Part shown: positions 1 through 6,250 of the stretch, in pieces
Layout of the letters: each line of letters begins with the position of its first letter
Numbering within the stretch: the first letter of the stretch is position 1
Assembly: GCA_937906455.1 (NCBI GenBank)
Contig: CALCYT010000044.1
Location: forward strand, 1 to 12,585
Origin: an uncultured Bacteroidales bacterium
Lineage (GTDB): Bacteria > Bacteroidota > Bacteroidia > Bacteroidales > F082
Length of the DNA stretch: 12,585 nt
Direction of reading: 5' to 3'
Made by a program: the position numbers and the translations under genes
The notes under the pieces: generated by a model
Databases searched by the model: none
What the model saw: the letters and a program-made list of their open reading frames with translations, nothing else
Told to the model about the DNA's origin: nothing

Positions 1-60
1 GTTGTTAAAAATCCCACAAATTAAAACCGTCCAAATTTTTAGTGGACACTAATGAGTAAG
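1..60. other. Left-edge spacer, possible insertion-sequence end
   Basis: This AT-rich stretch before the polA promoter has no open reading frame of note. It contains the short inverted repeat GTCCA (29-33) and TGGAC (43-47) around a 9-base loop. Read on the minus strand, the stretch around 22-51 begins AGTGTCCACT and runs into an A-rich tract and GGACGG. From memory this resembles the terminal repeats of some IS3-like elements, so an insertion sequence could lie just left of the window. That is inference from a short stretch only; it could equally be a weak hairpin at the end of an upstream gene. Confidence 0.22.
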
Positions 61-76
61 TTTAGATAAAAATGAC

Positions 77-84
77 TATTTTTG
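77..84 (+). promoter_or_regulatory. polA promoter, Bacteroidota -7 element
   Basis: The sequence TATTTTTG matches the Bacteroidota sigma-A -7 consensus TAnnTTTG and is followed by CAAAG, as is common in this phylum. Transcription would begin about 7 bases downstream, near 91, which gives a leader of about 15 nucleotides to the ATG at 106. A TTG start codon at 82 would lie inside this element, so the element also argues for the start at 106. No clear -33 TTG box is visible at the expected distance. Confidence 0.6.
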
Positions 85-105
85 CAAAGGATAATATTGC
101 TTGTT

Positions 106-2994
106 ATGATTACTAAAAATACAGAAAAAATATTCCTTTTGGATGCTTACGCGTTGATTTACAGGGCGTTTTTTGCGTTGAACAAGAACCCGAGGATGAC
201 ATCGAAGGGGCTGAACACCTCGGCGATTATCGGATTTTTGAACACGCTTTATGAGGTGATAAAGACAGAGAAGCCGTCGCATCTGGGAATTGCTTTCGAC
301 CTCGGCGCACCAACCCTGCGCACTGAAAATTTCTGCGACTACAAGGCCAACCGCGAGGAGATGCCGCCGGACCTGAGAGCATCAATACCTTATATAATAA
401 AGATTATCAAAGGCTTCAACATCCCGATTTATGCTGTGGAAGGCTTCGAGGCTGACGATGTCATCGGGACGTTGGCGAAAAAAGCAGAGAAAGCCGGTTT
501 CCTCACCTATATGATGACGCCCGACAAGGATTTCGGTCAGTTAGTGAGCGACAACATTTTCATTTACAAACCCGCAAAATTCGGTGAGGACGCCAAAGTG
601 CTCGGCCCTAAGGAGGTGTGCGAGAAATATGGCATCAACACTCCTGCACAACTGATTGACATTCTCGGACTTTGGGGCGACGCTATCGACAATATCCCAG
701 GAATACCCGGTGTGGGCGAGAAAACCGCCGCAAAATTCATCCAGCAATACGGCTCGATGGAAGGGCTGTTTGAGCATGTCGACGATCTGAAGGGCAAGAT
801 GAAGGAAAACGTCGTCAACTTTGAGGAACAAGGACGTATGTCGAAGATACTTGCAACGATAAACACCGACGTTCCTGTAGAGTTTAACATAGAGGAACTG
901 AAGGTGAAAACGCCAAATTTGAAGGAATTGCTGGCGATTTTCGATGAACTGGAGTTTAGGACGTTCGCAAAGAGAATTGTGCAAGATTACGGAAAAGTAG
1001 AGATAACAGATAAAAAGATAACAGATAAAAGAGAAGAGGAAATAGGTGAAAAAATAAAGAAACCTGAAGCTGCACCGAAAGAACTTAATCTGTTTTCAGA
1101 GCTCTCTAAGAGCGCAGAGAACACTGAGTACTCGCTGTTTTCTTCAAAAGCAACTGTTTCTTCGACGCCTCACGATTATAAAGTTGTGAAGACCGATGAA
1201 GAAATCGCTATCCTTCTGAAAGCACTTGAAAAAGCTGAGGTTTTCGCGATCGATGTGGAAACTTGGGGTGGAGATTTCCCGACTACGGCTTCACTTACGC
1301 TCGAAATGACATTTTCATTGAAAGAACATGAAGCTTCCACTTGTCATTTCGACTGTAGCGAAGCGGAATGGAGAAATCCTCTTGACACGAAAACTCCTGA
1401 AAAAGAGGATTTCCCGGCTACGGCTTCGCCTGCGCCTGAAATGACAAGGGACAGTGTTCATTCAAATCTGAATAACGAATTAATACAACGTTTTGTATCA
1501 ATTTTTGAAAACCCTTCAAAAACCATCATCGGCCATAACCTGAAATCTGTTATCTCAATCCTGGGTCGGCATGGTATCTCCTTGAAAACCAAGCTCTTCG
1601 ACACCATGATTGCGCATTATCTTATCGAGCCGGAGCAGCGTCACACCATGGATTATCTCGCCGATGTTTATCTCAATTACAACACAACAAACAGTTCGGC
1701 TGAAAATGCTGATATAGCCTTTCAGTTTTATGAGAAATTCAAGCCAATTCTCATTGAAAATCAACTGATTAAACTGTTTGACGAAATTGAGATGCCACTA
1801 GTCCCGGTGCTTGCCACGATGGAGGCGAATGGCGTGAAAATTGACAGTAACAACCTTAAGCAGATCAGCGAGCAACAGGCATTGGAGATTCAAGATATTG
1901 AAAATCAGATATTTGAATATGCAGGCGAGAGGTTTAACATCGCTTCTCCACGACAGCTTGGCGAGGTTTTATTCGAAAAAATGAAGATTAAAGCGCCTGC
2001 GAAGAAGACGAAAACCGGGCAGTATCCGACGGGTGAAGAGGTTCTGATGAAGGTCATCGACAAACACCCGATAGTGCGGAAAATTCTTGATTATCGCGGA
2101 CTTACAAAGCTGAAATCGACTTACGTCGATGCTTTGCCGAATCTTATCAATAAAAAGGACGGCTTGGTGCACACCTCTTATAATCAAGCGGTTACAGCGA
2201 CAGGACGTCTGAGTTCTACGAATCCCAACCTGCAGAATATTCCAGTGCGTACCGAGCGTGGCAGGGAGATACGTAAGGCTTTCGTACCTCGTGACAAGGA
2301 CCATATCTTGTTGGCGGCCGATTATTCGCAGATTGAGCTTCGTATCATCACGCATCTCAGCGGCGACCCGGCCATGAGCGAGGCTTTCCGCGAAGGCCTT
2401 GATATTCATGCGGCTACAGCTGCCCGTGTGTATAAAGTGCCGATTGAAGCGGTCACAAAAGACATGCGACGTCACGCAAAAGCTGTGAATTTCGGAATCA
2501 TTTACGGAATGTCGGCTTTCGGACTGGCTGAGCGACTTGGAATTTCTCGTTCGGAAGCGGCTTCAATAATCGAGAATTATTTTAAAGAATATGTTGGTAT
2601 TCAGCAATATATCAAAAACAACATCGAGTTTGCACGCCAGCATGGCTATGTGGAAACAATGCTGGGTCGCCGCCGTTATCTGCGCGACATCAACGCGTCG
2701 AACAGCGTGGTACGTAACTTCGCCGAACGCAACGCGGTGAACGCCCCTATACAGGGTAGCTCAGCCGATATGATAAAAATTGCAATGATAAATATTCATA
2801 ATGAATTGATAAACAGAGATTTAAAATCAAAAATGATACTTCAGGTGCACGACGAACTCGTCTTCGACGCCTGTCTCGATGAACTTGAAATTTTAAAAGA
2901 AATAGTAAACGATAAAATGACAAACGCGTTGCCGCTGAATATCCCGGTGGTTGTGGAATTGAACACCGGAGAGAATTGGCTGGAAGCGCATTGA
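106..2994 (+). CDS. polA: DNA polymerase I with degenerate proofreading domain
   Basis: This is a family A DNA polymerase of 962 residues, acting in Okazaki-fragment maturation and excision repair. The 5' nuclease domain spans about 5-290 (LLDAYALIYR near the start, EADD at 115-118, helix-hairpin-helix about 195-210). The polymerase domain is complete, with motif A DYSQIELR (739-746), motif B with RRHAKAVNFGIIYG (788-801) and motif C QVHDELV (913-919), so polymerisation should be intact. The middle 3'-5' exonuclease domain is not: ExoI D383/E385 remain, but the position of E. coli D424 is V482, Y497 is S530 and D501 is N534. Residues 389-447 are a repeat-derived insertion. Residues 300-309 are a five-residue tandem duplication (ITDKK/ITDKR) in the linker. 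I chose the ATG at 106 because the in-frame TTG at 82 lies within the promoter element. Confidence 0.95.
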   Translation: MITKNTEKIFLLDAYALIYRAFFALNKNPRMTSKGLNTSAIIGFLNTLYEVIKTEKPSHLGIAFDLGAPTLRTENFCDYKANREEMPPDLRASIPYIIKIIKGFNIPIYAVEGFEADDVIGTLAKKAEKAGFLTYMMTPDKDFGQLVSDNIFIYKPAKFGEDAKVLGPKEVCEKYGINTPAQLIDILGLWGDAIDNIPGIPGVGEKTAAKFIQQYGSMEGLFEHVDDLKGKMKENVVNFEEQGRMSKILATINTDVPVEFNIEELKVKTPNLKELLAIFDELEFRTFAKRIVQDYGKVEITDKKITDKREEEIGEKIKKPEAAPKELNLFSELSKSAENTEYSLFSSKATVSSTPHDYKVVKTDEEIAILLKALEKAEVFAIDVETWGGDFPTTASLTLEMTFSLKEHEASTCHFDCSEAEWRNPLDTKTPEKEDFPATASPAPEMTRDSVHSNLNNELIQRFVSIFENPSKTIIGHNLKSVISILGRHGISLKTKLFDTMIAHYLIEPEQRHTMDYLADVYLNYNTTNSSAENADIAFQFYEKFKPILIENQLIKLFDEIEMPLVPVLATMEANGVKIDSNNLKQISEQQALEIQDIENQIFEYAGERFNIASPRQLGEVLFEKMKIKAPAKKTKTGQYPTGEEVLMKVIDKHPIVRKILDYRGLTKLKSTYVDALPNLINKKDGLVHTSYNQAVTATGRLSSTNPNLQNIPVRTERGREIRKAFVPRDKDHILLAADYSQIELRIITHLSGDPAMSEAFREGLDIHAATAARVYKVPIEAVTKDMRRHAKAVNFGIIYGMSAFGLAERLGISRSEAASIIENYFKEYVGIQQYIKNNIEFARQHGYVETMLGRRRYLRDINASNSVVRNFAERNAVNAPIQGSSADMIKIAMINIHNELINRDLKSKMILQVHDELVFDACLDELEILKEIVNDKMTNALPLNIPVVVELNTGENWLEAH
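1002..1031 (+). repeat. 15-base in-frame tandem duplication in polA
   Basis: GATAACAGATAAAAA (1002-1016) is repeated directly at 1017-1031 with one change at the last base. It encodes ITDKK followed by ITDKR (300-309), in the charged linker between the 5' nuclease and the exonuclease-like domain. It is probably a slippage duplication in a region under little constraint. Confidence 0.85.
1270..1446. repeat. Palindromic-type dispersed repeats inserted in polA
   Basis: Three related segments of about 40 bases lie in the polA reading frame. Those at 1270-1311 and 1405-1446 are in the same orientation, both following the pattern GATTTCCCG-CTACGGCTTC-GAAATGACA and encoding DFPxTASxxxEMT. The segment at 1341-1378 is in the opposite orientation, running TGTCATTTCGACTGTAGCG to GGAGAAATC and encoding CHFDCSEAEWRNP. 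The opposed copies can pair as a stem. None introduces a stop or frameshift. Similar CATTTCGAC...GAAGCGGA...GGAGAAATC units are, from memory, common dispersed repeats in Bacteroidota genomes. The insertion begins three residues after the ExoI motif DVET. Confidence 0.8.
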
Positions 2995-2999
2995 TTCAA

Positions 3000-3051
3000 G
3001 CCATTAGCCATTAGGAATGGAGTCCGATGCTAATGGCTAACGGCTAATGGC
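3000..3051. repeat. TTAGCCA inverted repeat between polA and yraN
   Basis: GCCATTAGCCATTAG (3000-3014) is matched in inverse by CTAATGGCTAACGGC (3030-3044), with one mismatch over 15 bases and a 15-base loop. A further CTAATGGC follows at 3044-3051. It fills most of the polA-yraN gap. It could be a hairpin affecting polA mRNA, but no T-tract follows, so a classical terminator is unlikely. It looks more like a simple intergenic repeat of the type common in Bacteroidota spacers. Confidence 0.7.
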
Positions 3052-3067
3052 TAAAAAACTAAAATTT

Positions 3068-3436
3068 ATGGCAGAACACAATGATTTAGGAAAACTTGGT
3101 GAGAAGCTCGCCAAAGACTTGCTGGTGGCGAAAGGCTATCAGATTTTGGAACAGAACTGGGTCTGCGGTCACAAGGAAATCGATATCATCGCGAAAGACG
3201 GTGACGAGCTTGTGATTGTGGAAGTTCGCGCACGACGAGTACAATGTCTCATCGACCCCGAAGAGACTGTTGACAAATACAAACAACGTTTTTTAATTTG
3301 GGCGGCGGAGTCGTATGTTGAGCGCAACAACCTCGACATCGACGTACGCTTCGACATCGTGGCTATAGTGATTGACAAAAACAACGAGCATCGGATAGAG
3401 CATATCGAAAATGCTTTCTACCCGATGTTACATTGA
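3068..3436 (+). CDS. yraN: YraN/UPF0102 family putative endonuclease
   Basis: This 122-residue protein belongs to the UPF0102 (YraN) family, which has a restriction-endonuclease-like PD-(D/E)XK fold. Its cellular role is not firmly established; DNA repair or recombination has been proposed. The family pattern is clear: GxxGE at 8-12, GHKEIDII at 35-42 and IVEVRAR at 50-56. E12, D39, E52 and R54 sit where the nuclease motif is expected; arginine in place of lysine in EVK occurs in other family members. I chose the ATG at 3068 because MAEHNDLGKLGE matches the usual family N-terminus and is preceded by an A-rich stretch. The in-frame ATG at 3047 would put the first codons inside the intergenic repeat. 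It lies 73 bases after polA with no separate promoter motif, so cotranscription is plausible. It converges with metG. Confidence 0.85.
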   Translation: MAEHNDLGKLGEKLAKDLLVAKGYQILEQNWVCGHKEIDIIAKDGDELVIVEVRARRVQCLIDPEETVDKYKQRFLIWAAESYVERNNLDIDVRFDIVAIVIDKNNEHRIEHIENAFYPMLH

Positions 3437-3450
3437 TGATTGTTAATTAA

Positions 3451-5505
3451 TTATCCTACAGAGCAGCCTGGGGCTACCATCTCGCTCGGGGTCACCACGA
3501 CCAAACGGCCGTCTTTGTCCTCCGCTGATAGTATCATGCCTTGGCTTTCAACGCCTTTGAGCTTGCGTGGCTCGAAGTTGGCGATGAAACACACCTGTTT
3601 GCCCACAAGCACTTGCGGGTCGGGGTAAAACTTCGCGATGCCGCTCACGATGGTGCGTTTCTCCATGCCGTCGTCTATGAGGAACTGCAACAGCTTGTCG
3701 GCTTTCGGTACCTTGGCGCATTCCAAAACGGTACCAACACGGATATCGACCTTCCCGAAGTCGTCGAAACTCACGGTTGGCTTCACGTCGTTTGGCTTCC
3801 AGGCGTTCAGCTCGTTCTGTTTCTTGGTGTCTTCTAATTTCTTTATCTGTGCTTCCACGACACTGTCTTCAATCTTTTCGAACAACAGCTCTGGCTGTCC
3901 GATGACGTGACCTGCGTTGAGCAAAATCGTAGCATCTGCCTGGTTCCAGCTTGTCACCTCAAGACCAATCATTTTTTGGAGTTTCTTGGCGCTGAACGGC
4001 AGGAACGGCTCGCTCAAAATGGCGAGTTTTGCCACTATCTGCAGCGACAATGCCATCACAGTCTTGGTGCGCTCCGCGTCAGTCTTGACCAACTTCCACG
4101 GCTCCATCTCAGTGAGATAACGGTTGCCGAGTCGCGCGAGGTTCATAAGCTCGTTGACGCCCTCACGGAACTTGTAAGTATCAAGAAGATGCCCGATCTT
4201 TGCTGGATATTCGTTCATCTCGGCGATGACTTCCTTGTCGCGGTCGGTGAGGTTTTCCAAAGCAGGAACAGCACCTTCATAATATTTATGTGTCAAAACC
4301 AGAATACGGTTGACGAAGTTGCCGAATATTGCGAGAAGCTCGTTGTTGTTTCTGTCTTGGAAGTCCTTCCAAGTGAAGTTATTGTCCTTTGTCTCAGGAG
4401 CGTTGGCTGTCAGCACATAACGCAGAATATCCTGTTTTCCTGGGAATTCCTGCAGATATTCATGGAGCCACACCGCCCAGTTGCGCGAGGTCGAGATTTT
4501 GTCGTTTTCGAGGTTGAGGAATTCGTTGGCAGGCACGTTTTCAGGCACGATATAGCCGTCGCCGTAAGCTTTGAGCATGCACGGGAATATGATGCAGTGG
4601 AACACGATGTTGTCTTTTCCGATGAAATGCACCATCTTGGTGTCGTCTGACTTCCACCATTTCTCCCAGTTGTCGCCGCGTTGTTCGCATATCTCCTTGG
4701 TGTTTGAGATATATCCGATAGGTGCGTCGAACCACACGTAGAGCACCTTGCCTTCGGCGTCTTTGAGAGGCACCGGCACGCCCCAGTCGAGGTCGCGGGT
4801 GACGGCGCGCGGTTGCAGTCCGCCGTCGAGCCAGCTCTTCACCTGGCCATAGACGTTTGATTTCCATTCCTTATGGCCTTCGAGGATCCACTCGCGTAGC
4901 CATGTCTCGTATTGTTCGAGCGGCAGGTACCAGTGTTTCGTCATCTTCTTCACCAACTTGGCGCCACTGATGGAGGAATGCGGGTCGATGAGTTCCTCAG
5001 GGCTGAGTGTGCTGCCGCATTTCTCACATTGATCGCCGTAGGCGCGGTCGTTGCCGCATTTAGGGCAGGTGCCGATGATGTAGCGGTCGCTCAGGAACTT
5101 GTTTCGTTCCGGGTCGAAAAACTGTTCTGTCTCGCGTTCGATGAACTTGCCTTCGTTATATAATTTGCTGAAAAACTCGGCTGCTGTGGCGTGATGAATC
5201 TTCGAGGTGGTGCGAGAGTAGATGTCGTAGCTCATGCCGAAGTCCTCGAATGATTTCTTTATCATCTCATGGTAGCGGTCCACTATGTCTTGAGGTGTGA
5301 CGCCTTCTTTCTCAGCCTTGATGGTGACAGGCACTCCATGTTCGTCGGAGCCGCCGATGAACAGCACGTCTTCACCTTTCATGCGGAGGTAACGGACGTA
5401 GATGTCGGCCGGGACGTAAACGCCGGCGAGATGTCCGATATGCACGGGGCCGTTGGCGTATGGCAAAGCCGTGGTTATCAGATAACGTTTGAAGCTCTTT
5501 TCCAT
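3451..5505 (-). CDS. metG: Methionyl-tRNA synthetase
   Basis: This 684-residue cytoplasmic enzyme joins methionine to tRNA-Met using ATP, supplying both initiation and elongation. The class I signature is VHIGH at 21-25. A zinc knuckle with cysteines 147, 150, 160 and 163 follows. The second class I signature appears as KISTSR at 336-341 instead of KMSKS, a variant seen in one MetRS subgroup. An anticodon-binding helical domain follows, then a C-terminal OB-fold tRNA-binding domain from about 578 (FGKVDIRVGTV) to the end, typical of dimeric bacterial MetRS. The start is the ATG at 5505, because MEKSFKRYLITTALPYANG is the expected N-terminus. A longer in-frame version from 5619 would add 38 unrelated residues and read through the promoter. 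The 3' end faces yraN across 14 bases. Confidence 0.97.
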   Translation of the reverse strand: MEKSFKRYLITTALPYANGPVHIGHLAGVYVPADIYVRYLRMKGEDVLFIGGSDEHGVPVTIKAEKEGVTPQDIVDRYHEMIKKSFEDFGMSYDIYSRTTSKIHHATAAEFFSKLYNEGKFIERETEQFFDPERNKFLSDRYIIGTCPKCGNDRAYGDQCEKCGSTLSPEELIDPHSSISGAKLVKKMTKHWYLPLEQYETWLREWILEGHKEWKSNVYGQVKSWLDGGLQPRAVTRDLDWGVPVPLKDAEGKVLYVWFDAPIGYISNTKEICEQRGDNWEKWWKSDDTKMVHFIGKDNIVFHCIIFPCMLKAYGDGYIVPENVPANEFLNLENDKISTSRNWAVWLHEYLQEFPGKQDILRYVLTANAPETKDNNFTWKDFQDRNNNELLAIFGNFVNRILVLTHKYYEGAVPALENLTDRDKEVIAEMNEYPAKIGHLLDTYKFREGVNELMNLARLGNRYLTEMEPWKLVKTDAERTKTVMALSLQIVAKLAILSEPFLPFSAKKLQKMIGLEVTSWNQADATILLNAGHVIGQPELLFEKIEDSVVEAQIKKLEDTKKQNELNAWKPNDVKPTVSFDDFGKVDIRVGTVLECAKVPKADKLLQFLIDDGMEKRTIVSGIAKFYPDPQVLVGKQVCFIANFEPRKLKGVESQGMILSAEDKDGRLVVVTPSEMVAPGCSVG

Positions 5506-5526
5506 TTTCGCAAATTTTTCAAACTG

Positions 5527-5534
5527 CAAAGATA
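5527..5534 (-). promoter_or_regulatory. metG promoter, Bacteroidota -7 element
   Basis: On the minus strand this reads TATCTTTG followed by CAG, a good match to TAnnTTTG. It lies 21 bases upstream of the metG ATG, giving a short leader of roughly 15 nucleotides. No clear -33 TTG is seen. The position supports the start at 5505 over 5619. Confidence 0.6.
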
Positions 5535-5719
5535 CGAAAAATCTACAGCAGACGTCGAAGAAAACGCAGAATTTTTTTGGACTGCCACTATTTGATGGAG
5601 TTTTTTGAACATGCAACAATCAGTCTGCAAATTTTATTAGAGAATTCAATTGCCTGATTTTTGCATACTAATTTTGAAAAATAAACGTATCAGTAGTAGT
5701 TTTTCATGTAAAATGACAA

Positions 5720-5995
5720 TTATCCGAACAAATCTGAATGAGAGCCTGTGTCGAGAAGATATAATAAACATTTATTTTTAAAGATACGATAAACAAGCAA
5801 CCAATTTGGTTGAATATGGCATTCACGATAGTTTTTATAATCTCCTGTCAAATCATGATCATGGTATTTTGGCTCAAGTTTTTCTCCATTGGCAAGACGT
5901 TTTACCACTTCATTAAGCATATTAACATCAAGACCTCGCTTAATTGCAAGTTTGTATGATTGCTTGTATTTGCAGGAGAATTCGATTTTATACAT
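5720..5995 (-). CDS. yafQ: Type II toxin, YafQ/RelE family mRNA interferase
   Basis: This 91-residue protein matches the YafQ branch of RelE-type toxins, ribosome-dependent mRNA endonucleases. The conserved stretch runs from YHDHDL (44-49) through NYRECHIQPNWLLVY (55-69) to TGSHSDLFG (83-91). H47, H60, H86 and F90 align with E. coli YafQ H50, H63, H87 and F91. The position of the acid D67 is N64, and D61 is E58. Length is near that of E. coli YafQ (92). The start is the ATG at 5995, giving MYKIEFSCKYKQS; an upstream in-frame start at 6040 would overlap the antitoxin gene. The gene begins two bases after the antitoxin stop and should be translated from the same mRNA. If N64 weakens catalysis, the toxin may be attenuated. 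Confidence 0.85.
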   Translation of the reverse strand: MYKIEFSCKYKQSYKLAIKRGLDVNMLNEVVKRLANGEKLEPKYHDHDLTGDYKNYRECHIQPNWLLVYRIFKNKCLLYLLDTGSHSDLFG

Positions 5996-5997
5996 AA

Positions 5998-6189
5998 TCA
6001 AGAGTTTATCTTTTCCAGATAATCGTCGAAATCGTTGCATTTAACGGTATTTCCGTTTTTGAAATCATCAATGGCTTGGTCAAGACCATTTTTTTTATCG
6101 ATTTTAACATAATCAAGAGATAAAAGATAATTCAACAGTGCTTTTCCTGCACTTTTTCTCTCATTAATAGTCAGTGAATAAGTTGCCAT
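5998..6189 (-). CDS. Antitoxin of the YafQ-type module
   Basis: This 63-residue protein begins MATYSLTINERKSAGKALL, a short N-terminal strand and helix pattern I associate with small antitoxins preceding YafQ-type toxins in Bacteroidota. The acidic C-terminal half (DDFKNG, DFDDYLEK) is a plausible toxin-neutralising tail. It is shorter than E. coli DinJ (86 residues), and I see no clear ribbon-helix-helix domain, so its DNA-binding role is unproven. I chose the ATG at 6189: the in-frame upstream ATG at 6261 would read through the promoter and into the end of the transporter gene. Assignment rests mainly on its position two bases before the toxin gene. Confidence 0.75.
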   Translation of the reverse strand: MATYSLTINERKSAGKALLNYLLSLDYVKIDKKNGLDQAIDDFKNGNTVKCNDFDDYLEKINS

Positions 6190-6212
6190 ATCTTTATAAT
6201 TTTTTGACTTTG

Positions 6213-6244
6213 CAAAGATAATAAAATTTTTTGTATAAAGCAAA
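6213..6244 (-). promoter_or_regulatory. Promoter of the toxin-antitoxin pair
   Basis: On the minus strand a TTTG box (6241-6244) is followed, after 20 bases, by TATCTTTG (6213-6220) and CAAAG. This is a near-ideal Bacteroidota -33/-7 promoter, about 23 bases upstream of the antitoxin ATG. It lies in the gap after the transporter stop, so the pair is an independent transcription unit. The -7 region includes the palindrome CTTTGCAAAG (6208-6217), but similar sequence occurs at polA, so I do not call it an operator. Confidence 0.72.
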
Positions 6245-6250
6245 TATTTT

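Noticed and set aside
82..105. TTG-initiated longer N-terminus of PolA
   Set aside because: The TTG lies within the TATTTTTG promoter element, and the eight added residues are not part of the family N-terminus; the ATG at 106 fits.
1270..1446. CRISPR-like array in polA
   Set aside because: The three units are degenerate, in mixed orientation and unevenly spaced, and they are translated within polA; this is a dispersed repeat and not a CRISPR array.
1969..2475. 168-residue minus-strand open frame within polA
   Set aside because: It is antisense to the conserved polymerase domain, whose motifs are intact on the plus strand.
3907..4650. 247-residue open frame on the plus strand opposite metG
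   Set aside because: It is an antisense shadow of the well-supported metG reading frame, with no promoter and no recognisable domain.
5506..5619. Longer MetRS starting at 5619
   Set aside because: The added 38 residues are unlike any MetRS N-terminus and the stretch holds a good -7 element; MEKSFKRYLITTALPY is the expected start.
5669..5676. Plus-strand TAATTTTG as a promoter
   Set aside because: It matches TAnnTTTG but no plus-strand gene or RNA follows; chance occurrence in A/T-rich sequence is likely.
6208..6217. CTTTGCAAAG palindrome as an operator of the toxin-antitoxin pair
   Set aside because: The same TTTGCAAA core appears at the polA promoter and is a normal extension of the Bacteroidota -7 element, so it is not specific evidence of autoregulation.
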